The notes beneath the pieces were generated by a model. It saw only the letters and a list, made by a program, of their open reading frames with translations. It did no database searches and was not told the DNA's origin. The position numbers and the translations under genes are program-made. Below, one piece after another: positions 52,739 to 61,624 of a DNA stretch of 64,000 bases. The stretch's first letter is position 1. The number at the start of each line of letters is the position of its first letter. The DNA is from Roseicyclus sp041163945. Lineage in GTDB: Bacteria; Pseudomonadota; Alphaproteobacteria; Rhodobacterales; Rhodobacteraceae. The stretch is from NCBI GenBank assembly GCA_041163945.1, contig JBEAQJ010000021.1, forward strand, positions 1 through 64,000, read 5' to 3'.

Positions 52739-53607
52739 TCCGCCCGCGCGGTCATGCCCAGATAGCCCTCGGGCGTGGCAACCCTCAGATCCATCGCCTT
52801 GCCGCCGGGCGACAGCCGCCCCTGCAGGCGCAGGTCATGGGTGTGAAACATCGGATGCACGCCGCGAAAGCTGAACCGCTTGGGCGGCACGCCGGTGTGA
52901 CGCTTGGCCGTTTCCATCAGCATGATGGCCTGCATCGGCCCATGGGTCACCAGCGCAGGGTATTTTTCGACGTCGCGCGCATAGCCCAGATCGTAATGGA
53001 TGCGGTGCGCGTTGTAGGTGGCGGCCGAAAAGCGAAACAGCCGGGCGCTGTTGATGGGCACGGTTTCGTCGAAATCGGGGGTCTCGATCGACGGGATGCG
53101 TTTTGGGGGGGTGAAGCGGTCGGGAATGTGCAGGTAGACGATATCTTGTTCTTCTTCGACAAAGCTGCCGTTTTCGCCTTCGATCTGGTGGGCGACGGTG
53201 ACAAAGACCATGTCGCCCGTCCCGCCCGTTTTGGGCGTGATCGAGCGGATGGTCGAACGGCGCCGAAGTTTTTCGCCGATCCGCAAGGATCCGGTAAAGC
53301 TCAGCCGACCCGCCGCCCACATCCGCCGCTTGAACGCCAGCGGCGGCAGGAAATCGCCCAGTTCCGGGTGGCCATCCTCGGCCAGCTGCGCCAAGGGCAC
53401 GAATTCGGGAAAGGCCGCCCAGTGCCAGAGCCGCGGCAACAGCGACCCGTGGCGCGTGTCGCGCGGCAACGACACCGCGTGGCTGACCGCAGCGTTCAGC
53501 ATGCCCGCCAGTTCCGGCGTCAGGCAACCCCAGCGGTCTTCGCTGCGGCCCACCCAGTCGGCCGCATCGCGCAAGGTCAGGGTGGGAAAGCTTTCCACCC
53601 GGCTCAT
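52729..53607 (-). CDS. meh: mesaconyl-C4-CoA hydratase (HTD2/MaoC-like)
   Basis: The 292-residue protein has a double-hotdog HTD2-like fold with FLPPLAFKRRMWAAGRLSF in the N-terminal half and NAHRIHYDLGYARDVEKYP plus LVTHGPMQAIMLM in the C-terminal half. Family members hydrate mesaconyl-C4-CoA to (S)-citramalyl-CoA. It overlaps mtkB by 4 bp and mct by 10 bp. HTD2-like proteins are often mislabelled, but the Mct neighbour makes this role likely. Confidence 0.8.
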   Translation of the reverse strand: MSRVESFPTLTLRDAADWVGRSEDRWGCLTPELAGMLNAAVSHAVSLPRDTRHGSLLPRLWHWAAFPEFVPLAQLAEDGHPELGDFLPPLAFKRRMWAAGRLSFTGSLRIGEKLRRRSTIRSITPKTGGTGDMVFVTVAHQIEGENGSFVEEEQDIVYLHIPDRFTPPKRIPSIETPDFDETVPINSARLFRFSAATYNAHRIHYDLGYARDVEKYPALVTHGPMQAIMLMETAKRHTGVPPKRFSFRGVHPMFHTHDLRLQGRLSPGGKAMDLRVATPEGYLGMTARAEWE

Positions 53608-54500
53608 GCCGCGTGCTTTCGGCCCAGCATCCGTGCCACGGTTTCGCCCATGCTCGATGGGTTCGGGGCCACCAGGATGCCCGCATCTTGCAAGATTTCG
53701 ACCTTTTCCTGCGCGCTTTCCCCGAAGGCCGAGATGATGGCCCCCGCATGGCCCATCTTGCGACCCTTGGGCGCCGACAGGCCCGCGACATAGGCCGCGA
53801 CGGGCTTGGTCATGTGGTCGCGCACATAGGCTGCGGCCTCGGCTTCCTGCGGGCCGCCGATTTCACCGATCATGATCACGGCATCGGTTTCGGTATCATT
53901 TTCAAACAGTTCCAAGATGTCTTTAAAGCTTGACCCATTGATCGGATCGCCGCCGATCCCGACCGAGGTCGAAACGCCGATCCCCAGCGCCGACATCTGG
54001 CTGGCCGCTTCGTAGCCCAAGGTGCCCGACCGGCCCACGATGCCGACACGGCCCGGGGTGTAGATATGGGGCGGCATGATGCCCATGAAGCCGATGCCGG
54101 GGCTGATCACGCCGGCGCAATTCGGCCCGATCAGGCGCATCTTGCGGTCGCGCGGGTAGCGGCGCAGGAACCGCTTGACCTTCATCATGTCCTGCGCGGG
54201 CAATCCGTCGGTGACGCAGACACAGGTCTTTATGCCCGCTTCCGCAGCTTCCATCATGGCATCGGCGGCAAAGGCGGGCGGCACGAACAAAAGCGATGCA
54301 TCCGCCCCCGTGGCTTCGACCGCCTCGCGCACGGTGTCGAACAACGGCCTGTCCAGAAGCGTGCTGCCGCCGCGGCCCGGCGTGACGCCGCCCACGACAT
54401 TGGTGCCGGTCTCGATCATTTCCTGTGCGTGGAACTGGCCGATGCGGCCGCTCATGCCCTGCACGATGATGCGGGTGTCCTTGGTGATGACGATGGCCAT
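53604..54500 (-). CDS. mtkB: malate-CoA ligase (succinyl-CoA ligase-like) alpha subunit
   Basis: The 298-residue protein has the CoA-binding Rossmann start IIVQGMSGRIGQFHAQEM and the phospho-histidine motif GRKMGHAGAIISAFG. The context (malyl-CoA lyase, aminotransferase, beta subunit) points to malate-CoA ligase of the serine cycle, not the citric acid cycle enzyme. ATG 54500 is 11 bp after the stop of the beta subunit gene. Confidence 0.83.
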   Translation of the reverse strand: MAIVITKDTRIIVQGMSGRIGQFHAQEMIETGTNVVGGVTPGRGGSTLLDRPLFDTVREAVEATGADASLLFVPPAFAADAMMEAAEAGIKTCVCVTDGLPAQDMMKVKRFLRRYPRDRKMRLIGPNCAGVISPGIGFMGIMPPHIYTPGRVGIVGRSGTLGYEAASQMSALGIGVSTSVGIGGDPINGSSFKDILELFENDTETDAVIMIGEIGGPQEAEAAAYVRDHMTKPVAAYVAGLSAPKGRKMGHAGAIISAFGESAQEKVEILQDAGILVAPNPSSMGETVARMLGRKHAA

Positions 54501-54511
54501 GGCGGGGCTCC

Positions 54512-55690
54512 TTACTGGGCGGCAACGGGGGTGGGGCGCGAGCGGACGGCAAGCTGTGCGGCTTCGGCCAGCGTGTCGGCCGACAGCAGCGGCAGGCCCG
54601 AGGTGCGGATGATCTCGCGGCCTTCTTCGACATTGGTGCCCGACAGCCGCACGATCACCGGCAAGCTGAGCCCGACCTCTTGATAGGCCTGCACCACGCC
54701 GCGCGCGATCCAGTCGCAGCGGTTGATGCCGGCAAAGATGTTGACCAAGATCACGCCCACATTGGGGTCGGTCAGCACGGTGCGAAAGGCGGTGACGACC
54801 CGCTCGGGGCTGGCCCCCCCGCCGATATCCAGGAAATTGGCCGGGGCCCCGCCGGCCAGGTGGATCATGTCCATGGTGGCCATGGCCAGCCCGGCGCCGT
54901 TGATGATGCAACCGATGTCGCCCTCAAGCCCGACATAGGCCAGCCCATTGTCCTGCGCGCTGCTTTCGCGCGGATCTTCCTGGCCGCGGTCGCGCAGTGC
55001 GGCCACCTGTGGGCGGCGGTAGAGCGCGTTGGTGTCAAACGACATCTTCGCATCCAGTGCCACCAGAGTGCCCGCGCCGGTGATGGCCAGCGGGTTGATT
55101 TCCACCATCATGGCATCGAGGTCGCGGTAAGCGCGGTAACAGGCGCGCAATGTGGTCACGAACTGCGCCACCTGCGCACCTTTCAGGCCAAGGCGAAACG
55201 CCAGGTCGCGGGCCTGAAATTCGACCAGCCCCGCGGCCGGGTCGATGATCATGCGCACCAGGCTGTCGGGGTCGTTTTCGGCCAGATCCTCGATTTCCAT
55301 CCCGCCATGCGCCGAGGCCACGATCATGATGCGTTCCGATTTGCGATCCAGCACGAAACCCAGATAGATTTCCTGTGCGATATCGGTCGCTTCCTCGATC
55401 CAGAGCCGTTCGATCAGCTTGCCGCCGGCGCCCGTTTGCTTGGTGACGAGCGTCTGACCCAAAAGCTCGGTCGCGTAGCTGCGCACCTCGGCCTCGGTGC
55501 GGCACAGCCGCACCCCGCCGGCGGCACCCCGCCCGCCGGAATGGATCTGTGCCTTGACCACAACGGCCCCCCCGCCCAGCAAGCGCGCGGCATGGGCCGC
55601 CTGTTCGGGGCTGAATGCCAGATGGCCCTTGGGAACGGGCACGCCGAATTCGGCAAGGATCGACTTGGCCTGATGTTCGTGAATATCCAT
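54512..55690 (-). CDS. mtkA: malate-CoA ligase beta subunit
   Basis: The 392-residue ATP-grasp protein starts MDIHEHQAKSILAEFGVPVPKG and contains CIINGAGLAMATMDMIHLAGG, NFLDIGGGASPERV and VNIFAGINRCDWIARG. It matches Methylobacterium MtkA closely in these parts as I recall it. With MtkB it turns malate, ATP and CoA into malyl-CoA. ATG 55690 is used; the frame is open upstream but without family sequence. Confidence 0.85.
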   Translation of the reverse strand: MDIHEHQAKSILAEFGVPVPKGHLAFSPEQAAHAARLLGGGAVVVKAQIHSGGRGAAGGVRLCRTEAEVRSYATELLGQTLVTKQTGAGGKLIERLWIEEATDIAQEIYLGFVLDRKSERIMIVASAHGGMEIEDLAENDPDSLVRMIIDPAAGLVEFQARDLAFRLGLKGAQVAQFVTTLRACYRAYRDLDAMMVEINPLAITGAGTLVALDAKMSFDTNALYRRPQVAALRDRGQEDPRESSAQDNGLAYVGLEGDIGCIINGAGLAMATMDMIHLAGGAPANFLDIGGGASPERVVTAFRTVLTDPNVGVILVNIFAGINRCDWIARGVVQAYQEVGLSLPVIVRLSGTNVEEGREIIRTSGLPLLSADTLAEAAQLAVRSRPTPVAAQ

Positions 55691-55741
55691 GGTTCCGTCT
55701 CCTGTCGGGGCGGAATGCGCCCGGGGGCGCACCCGGCGGTG

Positions 55742-56695
55742 TCATTCGGCCGCAAGACCGCGCGCGGCGATGGCTTCGGCCATGTCGATCACGTTGCGCG
55801 CCATCTTTTCCGACGCCGCGTCGATCATCTTGCCATCCAGGCTGGCGGCACCCTTGCCCTGCGCTTCGGCGGCGCGCAGTTCCGCGATGATGCGGCGCGC
55901 CTTCGTCACCTCGGCCTCGGGCGGGCTGAAGACCGCGTTGGCCATGGCGATCTGGCTGGGGTGAATGGCCCACTTGCCTTCGCAGCCCAGCGCCGCCGCC
56001 CGGCGCGCCCCGGCATTGTAGCCATCGGGATCCGAGAAATCGCCAAAGGGCCCGTCGATGGCACGCAAACCATAGGCCCGGCACGCGATCACCATCCGCG
56101 TGATCGAGGCATGCCATTGATCGCCGGGATAATCGGGGTTCAGGCCGCCGATATTCGTGGTGCGCGCCCGCATCGAGGCGGCGTAATCGGCCACGCCGAA
56201 ATGCAGCGCCTCCAGCCGGCCGCCGAATTGTGCGATGGCCTCGACATTGGCCATGCCCAGCGCGGTTTCGATCAGCGCCTCCAGCCCCACGCGGGTGTGC
56301 ACGCCGGTGCCCTGTTCGATCTGGTTGACCAGCGCTTCGACCATGTAAAGATCGGCGGGAACGCCCACCTTTGGAACCAGCAGCGTGTGCACACGGCCAC
56401 CCGCCTGTTCCATCACATCGACCACGTCGCGGTACATGTAATGGGTGTCGAGCCCATTGATGCGGACGCTGACGGTCTTGCCCTTGGCGGCCCAGTCGAT
56501 GTCGTTCAACGCCTGTATGGCGTTCTTGCGCGCTTGTGCCTTTTCCGGCGGGGCGACGGCATCTTCAAGATCCAGAAACACGTAGTCGGCGGCCGAGTCT
56601 GCTGCCTTGTCGATCATCGTCGGGTTCGACGCGGGTACCGCCAGTTCGGACCGTTGCAGGCGCTGGCGACGCAACGGGTGAAGCGTATGAGACAT
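55742..56695 (-). CDS. mclA: malyl-CoA lyase (MclA/CitE family)
   Basis: The 317-residue protein is close to serine-cycle MclA: LQRSELAVPASNPTMIDKAA, FLDLEDAVAPPEKAQARKN, INGLDTHYMYRDVVDVME, ALIETALGMANVEA, FGVADYAASMRART and DGPFGDFSDPDGY. It splits malyl-CoA to acetyl-CoA and glyoxylate. Relatives also act on beta-methylmalyl-CoA and citramalyl-CoA. The loop between NPDYP and WHASIT seems shorter than I recall for MclA. ATG 56695 follows GGAGGTTCCCG. It sits between the aminotransferase and mtkA. Confidence 0.87.
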   Translation of the reverse strand: MSHTLHPLRRQRLQRSELAVPASNPTMIDKAADSAADYVFLDLEDAVAPPEKAQARKNAIQALNDIDWAAKGKTVSVRINGLDTHYMYRDVVDVMEQAGGRVHTLLVPKVGVPADLYMVEALVNQIEQGTGVHTRVGLEALIETALGMANVEAIAQFGGRLEALHFGVADYAASMRARTTNIGGLNPDYPGDQWHASITRMVIACRAYGLRAIDGPFGDFSDPDGYNAGARRAAALGCEGKWAIHPSQIAMANAVFSPPEAEVTKARRIIAELRAAEAQGKGAASLDGKMIDAASEKMARNVIDMAEAIAARGLAAE

Positions 56696-56709
56696 CGGGA
56701 ACCTCCGGT

Positions 56710-57915
56710 TTACTCGGCTGCGATATGCAGACGGGGGGATGCACCGCGCGCCTGCGCGAACCAGGCCTGTGCCGCGCCCACGCCCGCGCCAAACCGCAAA
56801 TCGGCCCCGGCGCGCACCAGCGAGAGTTCGGCCACCGACAGCGCGGTCAGCACCATGGCTTCGTTCAGATCGCCCAAATGCCCGATGCGGAACACCCGCC
56901 CGTTCAACGGCCCCAGCCCGGATCCGAACGAGGTGTTGCAATCTTCATAGGCGATGCGGATCACCGCGCGCGCATCCACCCCTTCGGGCACCCGGATCGC
57001 CGTAACCGTGTCAGAGGCGAGGCTGGGATGCTCGGCCACGATGGACAGCCCCATGGCCGCCACACCGCGGCGGACCGCTTCGGCCAGATGGTGATGGCGC
57101 GCCAGCACCGCGTCCAAGCCCTCTTGGCGCAAGATGCGATCCAGCGCCGCCTTCAGCCCATGGATCAGGGGTGTCGGGGGTGTGTAGGGGAAATACCCCG
57201 TCGCATTCATCGCCACCATGTCGGAAAATTCGAAATAGGCCCGGCGCAGCGTCGCGGTTTTCGACGCCTGCATGGCCTTTTCGCTGACGCCCAGAATGCC
57301 CAGGCCCGCCGGGCACATCAGCCCCTTCTGGCTGCCGGTGACGGCGAGGTCGACCCCCCAGTCATCCATGCGGAAATCGATCGACCCGATCGATGACACG
57401 CCATCGACGAACAACAGCGCATCATGCAGACATTCATCAAGCGCGCGGCGCACGCCCGCCACATCCGATGTGACGCCGGTGGCCGTTTCATTATGGGTGA
57501 CGAAGACTGCCTTGATCGCGCCGCTGCGATCGGCGCCCAGCCTGCGCGCGATTTCATTGACCGGCGCACCCGCGCCCCAGGCCACATCGATCACCTCGAC
57601 ATCAAGGCCCAGACGCTCGGCCATTTCCACCCAGAGTTTCGAGAACTGCCCGAAACGGGCCATCAGCACCCGGTCGCCCGGGTTCAGCGTGTTGGTGATC
57701 GCCGCTTCCCAGGCGGCGGTGCCCGATCCGGGAAACAGCATCACCGTGCCCGTGTCCGTGCGCAGGATCTGTTTCAGATCGGCAAAGATGGGCAGCGTCA
57801 GCGCGCCGAAATCGGGGGCGCGCATGTCTTGCATCGGCACGTTCATGGCCTGACGCACCGCTTCGGGAATGTTCGTGGGGCCGGGGATGAAAAGCTGGTT
57901 CTGACCGCTGCGCAT
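56710..57915 (-). CDS. serine-glyoxylate (or alanine-glyoxylate) aminotransferase
   Basis: The 401-residue class V PLP aminotransferase has FIPGPTNIPEAVRQAM, FPGSGTAAWEAAITNTL, Asp171 in LLFVDGVSSIGSID and the PLP lysine in TGSQKGLM (Lys197). It takes an amino group to glyoxylate, giving glycine and, from serine, hydroxypyruvate. ATG 57915 follows AGGACAGAACCC; the in-frame ATG at 57948 would add 11 residues. It is first in the glyoxylate operon. Confidence 0.87.
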   Translation of the reverse strand: MRSGQNQLFIPGPTNIPEAVRQAMNVPMQDMRAPDFGALTLPIFADLKQILRTDTGTVMLFPGSGTAAWEAAITNTLNPGDRVLMARFGQFSKLWVEMAERLGLDVEVIDVAWGAGAPVNEIARRLGADRSGAIKAVFVTHNETATGVTSDVAGVRRALDECLHDALLFVDGVSSIGSIDFRMDDWGVDLAVTGSQKGLMCPAGLGILGVSEKAMQASKTATLRRAYFEFSDMVAMNATGYFPYTPPTPLIHGLKAALDRILRQEGLDAVLARHHHLAEAVRRGVAAMGLSIVAEHPSLASDTVTAIRVPEGVDARAVIRIAYEDCNTSFGSGLGPLNGRVFRIGHLGDLNEAMVLTALSVAELSLVRAGADLRFGAGVGAAQAWFAQARGASPRLHIAAE

Positions 57916-57966
57916 GGGTTCTGTCCTGTTTGGGTTGTGACAGATCATGGGGCAGGGGCGGGCGAT

Positions 57967-58037
57967 CGCAAAATTCTTGCGGGTCCTGCTGTAAATGCAG
58001 CCTTTTACATGCTATGCATTTTGTGAAAATGTAAATG
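57967..58037. promoter_or_regulatory. divergent regulatory region with repeated GTAAATG/CATTTAC-type half-sites
   Basis: The 136-bp gap between aminotransferase and regulator starts holds a dyad CGCAA/TTGCG around AATTC (57967-57981). It also holds GTAAATG twice (57991-57997, 58031-58037) and an inverted pair TTTACAT (58004-58010) and ATGTAAA (58029-58035) 18 nt apart. These may be sites for the adjacent ScfR-type regulator. Confidence 0.5.
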
Positions 58038-58051
58038 ATGGGTCAAACAGC

Positions 58052-59455
58052 ATGAAAACCTTCGTGGGTCCGCGTTTGCGGCGTTTGCGCATCGAACATG
58101 GCCAGACCCAGGCACAGATGGCCAAGGCGCTTGGCATTTCGACGTCATACGTCAACCTGTTGGAAAAGAACGAACGCTCCATTTCCGTTCCGGTGATGCT
58201 GAAGCTGTTCGAGCTTTATGGCGTGGAATGGCGCGACATCGTCGAAGATGATGAAACAGCGCATCTGGCCGATCTGCGTGCGGCCTTGGCCGATCCGATT
58301 TTCGAGGGCGACCGCCCCGATCTGACGCAGATGCGCGCGGCGCTGACCCATGCCCCGGATCTTGCGGCCTGTTTCTTGCGGTTGCATCGGTCCTATCTCG
58401 CGGCCAGCGATCAGCTGCTCAGCATGGCCGAGGCGGGCGAAGGGGCGGGCGCCTTGCTGCACAGCGCCCCCGAGGCCACGGTGCACAATTTCTTTCGCAA
58501 GAACCGCAACCATTTCGCCGCGCTGGAAGAGGCGGCCGAAGCGTTCTGGGCCGCGCCGCCGCCGCCCAGCGATGATATTTACGCCGCCCTCAAGCAGCGC
58601 CTGCTGGATCGGCTGGGCGTGCGGGTGCAGCTGATGACGGTGGCCGAAATGCCCGGCACCTTGCGCGAATACGACGAACGCCGCCGCCTGATCTTGCTGT
58701 CCGAGGCGCTTGATCATCCCAACCGGGTGTTTCAGCTGGTGCATGTGGCGGGCCTTATCGAACAAAGCCGGGTGATCGATGGGCTGTTGTCGGAATCGGG
58801 TCTGTCAGACCCGCACGGGCGCGCGCGCTGCCGGGTGGAGCTGGCCAATTATTTCGCCGCCGCGGTGTTGATGCCCTATGGCCCCTTCCTGTCCGAGGCC
58901 TTGGCCAGCCGCTATGATTTCGACCATCTGGCGACCCGGTTCGGCGTCAGCTTCGAACAGGCCTGTCACCGCGCCACGACCTTGCAGCGGCGCGGCGCCC
59001 TGGGCGTGCCGTTCTTTTTCCTGCGCATCGACAAGGCGGGCAATGTCACCAAGCGGTTCAACGCCACCGATTTCCACTTGGCCGAACATGGTGGCGCCTG
59101 TCCGCGCCTTGAGGTGCACACCTGTTTCCGCATGCCCGGACGGATCGTGCCGCAGGTGGTGGAAATGCCCGACCAAAGCCGGTTTTTCGTCTTTTCGCGC
59201 ACCGTCGACCGCCCCAGCTTTGCCCGCCACACCCAAGATGTGCGGCTGGCCGTCGCCATGGGCTGTGCCGTCGAACATATCGGCGCGGTGGGGTATGGCG
59301 AAACATTGGCCTTGGGGCAGGCGCCCGTGACCGAGATCGGCATCAACTGCCGCATCTGCCCGCGGGCCAATTGCGACCAGCGCGCCCATCACGCGATCGT
59401 CATGGGCGAACCGGTGGACGAACGCCGCCGGGGCGCCACGCGCTATTCCGCGTGA
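58052..59455 (+). CDS. XRE-type short-chain fatty acyl-CoA regulator (ScfR/RamB/PccR-like)
   Basis: The 467-residue protein has an N-terminal Cro/C1 HTH (GQTQAQMAKALGISTSYVN), a middle IrrE/ImmA-like region (VELANYFAAAVLMPYGPF) and a cysteine-bearing C terminus (GINCRICPRANCDQR). This architecture is found in RamB, MccR and PccR, which control acetate or propionyl-CoA genes in response to acyl-CoA. It is divergent from the malyl-CoA operon and is its likely regulator. ATG 58052. Confidence 0.88.
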   Translation: MKTFVGPRLRRLRIEHGQTQAQMAKALGISTSYVNLLEKNERSISVPVMLKLFELYGVEWRDIVEDDETAHLADLRAALADPIFEGDRPDLTQMRAALTHAPDLAACFLRLHRSYLAASDQLLSMAEAGEGAGALLHSAPEATVHNFFRKNRNHFAALEEAAEAFWAAPPPPSDDIYAALKQRLLDRLGVRVQLMTVAEMPGTLREYDERRRLILLSEALDHPNRVFQLVHVAGLIEQSRVIDGLLSESGLSDPHGRARCRVELANYFAAAVLMPYGPFLSEALASRYDFDHLATRFGVSFEQACHRATTLQRRGALGVPFFFLRIDKAGNVTKRFNATDFHLAEHGGACPRLEVHTCFRMPGRIVPQVVEMPDQSRFFVFSRTVDRPSFARHTQDVRLAVAMGCAVEHIGAVGYGETLALGQAPVTEIGINCRICPRANCDQRAHHAIVMGEPVDERRRGATRYSA

Positions 59456-59464
59456 CCGGGCCGC

Positions 59465-60958
59465 CTAGCGCAGCAAGAACAGCGTGATGCCGGGACAGGC
59501 CACCAATAGCGCCACGCGGATGATGTCGGATGTCACGAACCACAGAACGGCGCGATAGGTCGCGGTGATCGGCGTGGTCTTGTCGAGCGCGTTGATGATG
59601 AACAGGTTCATGCCCACCGGCGGCGTGATCAGGCCCACCTCGACCACGATCAGCACCAAGATCCCGAACCAGATCGCGGTCAGCGTGGTGTTGGCATCAG
59701 CCTGCATCGCCTCGGTCACCGGCCGCAGGCCGAGCGCGCGGAATTCGTCGCGCCCCAGTGCGATCCCGTCGGCCAGCTTGGCCTGGGCGGCCGCCAGCAG
59801 GTCGGGGGCCATCGCCACCCCGTCGGCAATGCCTTGGGCCAGGCGCGCGGTCTGCATGTCGATCAGGTTGATCAACCCGAAATCCAGCCCCGCCATCACC
59901 GGCCAAAAGATCGGAATGGTCAACAAGATCATCGACAGGCTGTCCATCACGCAGCCCATGATCAGATAGATCAGCAAGATCACGACCAGCACCGTCAAGG
60001 GCGCAAAGCCCTGGCTGGCCACCCACAGCGACACGTCTTGCGGCAACTGGGTCAGCGCCAGGAAGGAATTGTAAAGCTTGGCGCCCAGGATGATGAAAAA
60101 GATCATCGCGCTGGACACCGCCGTGCTCAACACCGCTTCGCGAAACAGTGCCCAGCTCATCCGGCCGCGCAGGCAGGCCAACAGCCCCATGCCCGCCACC
60201 CCCACGGCCGCCCCTTCGGTGGGGGTGAACCAGCCGGCATAGATGCCACCGACCACCAGCCCGAAGACCGCGATCACGGGCCAGATCTGGACCAGCGCGC
60301 GCAGCCGGTCGGGGTAGGGCACGCGGTGCTTGATGCCGGCGCTGTCGGGGTGGACGCGAACATAGATCGCGATGGTGATCATGTAGCCGATGGCGGCCAG
60401 AAGCCCCGGCACAAAGGCCGCCAAAAACAGCGCGGCGATGTTTTGTTCGGTCAAGATCGCATAGATCACCAAGATCACCGACGGCGGGATCAAGATCCCC
60501 AGCGTGCCGCCGGCCGCCAGCGTGGCGCTGGCAAACCCGCCTGAATAGCCATGACGCCGCAATTCGGGCAGGGCCACGCGCCCCATGGTGGCGGCGGTGG
60601 CCAAGGATGATCCGCAGATCGCCCCAAAGCCCGCGCAGGCCCCCACCGATGCCATGGCCAGCCCGCCCCGCCGATGACCCAACCAGGCTTCGGCCGCACG
60701 AAACAGCGCCCCCGACATCCCCGACAGGGTCGCGAACTGCCCCATCAGCAAGAACATCGGGATGATCGACAGCGAATAGCTGGAAAAGGTGGCGTAGCTT
60801 TCGCCTTTCAGCAGGTTCAGCGCCATGCCGGGGCTGTCGGTGGCCAGCCACAACCCGACAAACCCCACGCCAAACATCGCCGCCCCAATCGGCGCGCGCA
60901 GAAAGATCAGCGCCAAAAGCACCGGAAACGACCAAAGCCCCAGCGCCGTCAGGCTCAT
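59465..60958 (-). CDS. dctM: TRAP transporter large permease (DctM)
   Basis: The 497-residue membrane protein has many hydrophobic helices with IPMFLLMGQFATLSG, GFGAICGSSLATAATMG, AGGTLGILIPPSVILVIYAI and a C-terminal ITPPVGMNLFIIN. A soluble insertion of about 70 residues (near residues 370-440, AARLAQGIADGVAMAPDLL) is larger than usual. It is the channel of a tripartite importer and overlaps dctQ by 4 bp. Confidence 0.92.
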   Translation of the reverse strand: MSLTALGLWSFPVLLALIFLRAPIGAAMFGVGFVGLWLATDSPGMALNLLKGESYATFSSYSLSIIPMFLLMGQFATLSGMSGALFRAAEAWLGHRRGGLAMASVGACAGFGAICGSSLATAATMGRVALPELRRHGYSGGFASATLAAGGTLGILIPPSVILVIYAILTEQNIAALFLAAFVPGLLAAIGYMITIAIYVRVHPDSAGIKHRVPYPDRLRALVQIWPVIAVFGLVVGGIYAGWFTPTEGAAVGVAGMGLLACLRGRMSWALFREAVLSTAVSSAMIFFIILGAKLYNSFLALTQLPQDVSLWVASQGFAPLTVLVVILLIYLIMGCVMDSLSMILLTIPIFWPVMAGLDFGLINLIDMQTARLAQGIADGVAMAPDLLAAAQAKLADGIALGRDEFRALGLRPVTEAMQADANTTLTAIWFGILVLIVVEVGLITPPVGMNLFIINALDKTTPITATYRAVLWFVTSDIIRVALLVACPGITLFLLR

Positions 60959-61536
60959 GGTTCGGCCCCATCGTGGGCGTTGACGCGATCCCGGCCATCG
61001 ATCAGCGACAGCACACGGGCGGCGCTGACCCAAAGCCCCACCAGCCCCGCAACCACCGCCGCCGCAAAACTTGCCCCGTAGGCCCACCAGACCGGCATCT
61101 GCAACAAAAAGGTGGTTTGTCCATTGTCGAGCTTTTCGGCAAAGCCCAGAAACAGCCGCCACGCGATCACCCCGAGGATCAGCGCCACAACCCCATCCCA
61201 CAGCGCCATCAGCGCGTCGTTGGCCCGACGCGGCAGGTTGCGGGTCACCAGATCGACCGTCGCGTGCCCGGCGCGCAGCTGGCAGATGGGCAAAAACGCA
61301 AAGACCGCGAACGCCATGCCGGCCTCGATCAGCTCGTAATCGCCGGTCACCGGGCCGGTGTGGGCGGTCAGCCAGGCGGCAAGGCCGGGGGCCAGCCCCG
61401 CCAGGCCATCGCTGTGGCCCAGGCTGTTCAGCCCGCGGCCCAGCACGCTGAGACAGGTCAGCGCCACCAGGGCGCACAGCACCAGCCCACCCAAAAGCGC
61501 CATCATCTGCGCGGCGCGGGTCACAAGGGTTTGCAT
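60955..61536 (-). CDS. dctQ: TRAP transporter small permease (DctQ)
   Basis: The 193-residue protein has four hydrophobic segments, with CALVALTCLSVLGRG and MPVWWAYGASFAAAVVAG matching DctQ. ATG 61536 is chosen because the upstream frame lacks membrane sequence. It sits between the binding protein and the large permease and helps couple them. Confidence 0.85.
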   Translation of the reverse strand: MQTLVTRAAQMMALLGGLVLCALVALTCLSVLGRGLNSLGHSDGLAGLAPGLAAWLTAHTGPVTGDYELIEAGMAFAVFAFLPICQLRAGHATVDLVTRNLPRRANDALMALWDGVVALILGVIAWRLFLGFAEKLDNGQTTFLLQMPVWWAYGASFAAAVVAGLVGLWVSAARVLSLIDGRDRVNAHDGAEP

Positions 61537-61589
61537 GCCACGCGGACCTTCCGTTCGGGGTTGGGTGCGATCTGTGGCGCGATATAGCG

Positions 61590-61608
61590 GGCCATGGCGG
61601 GCATGGCC
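61590..61608 (-). promoter_or_regulatory. hairpin between dctP and dctQ
   Basis: Perfect 7-bp arms GGCCATG and CATGGCC flank GCGGG in the 88-bp gap between the binding-protein stop (61625) and dctQ. It may keep the binding protein mRNA more abundant than the permease mRNA, as in the ABC operon at 24175-24204. Confidence 0.5.
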
Positions 61609-61624
61609 ATCGCCCGATGTCGGG

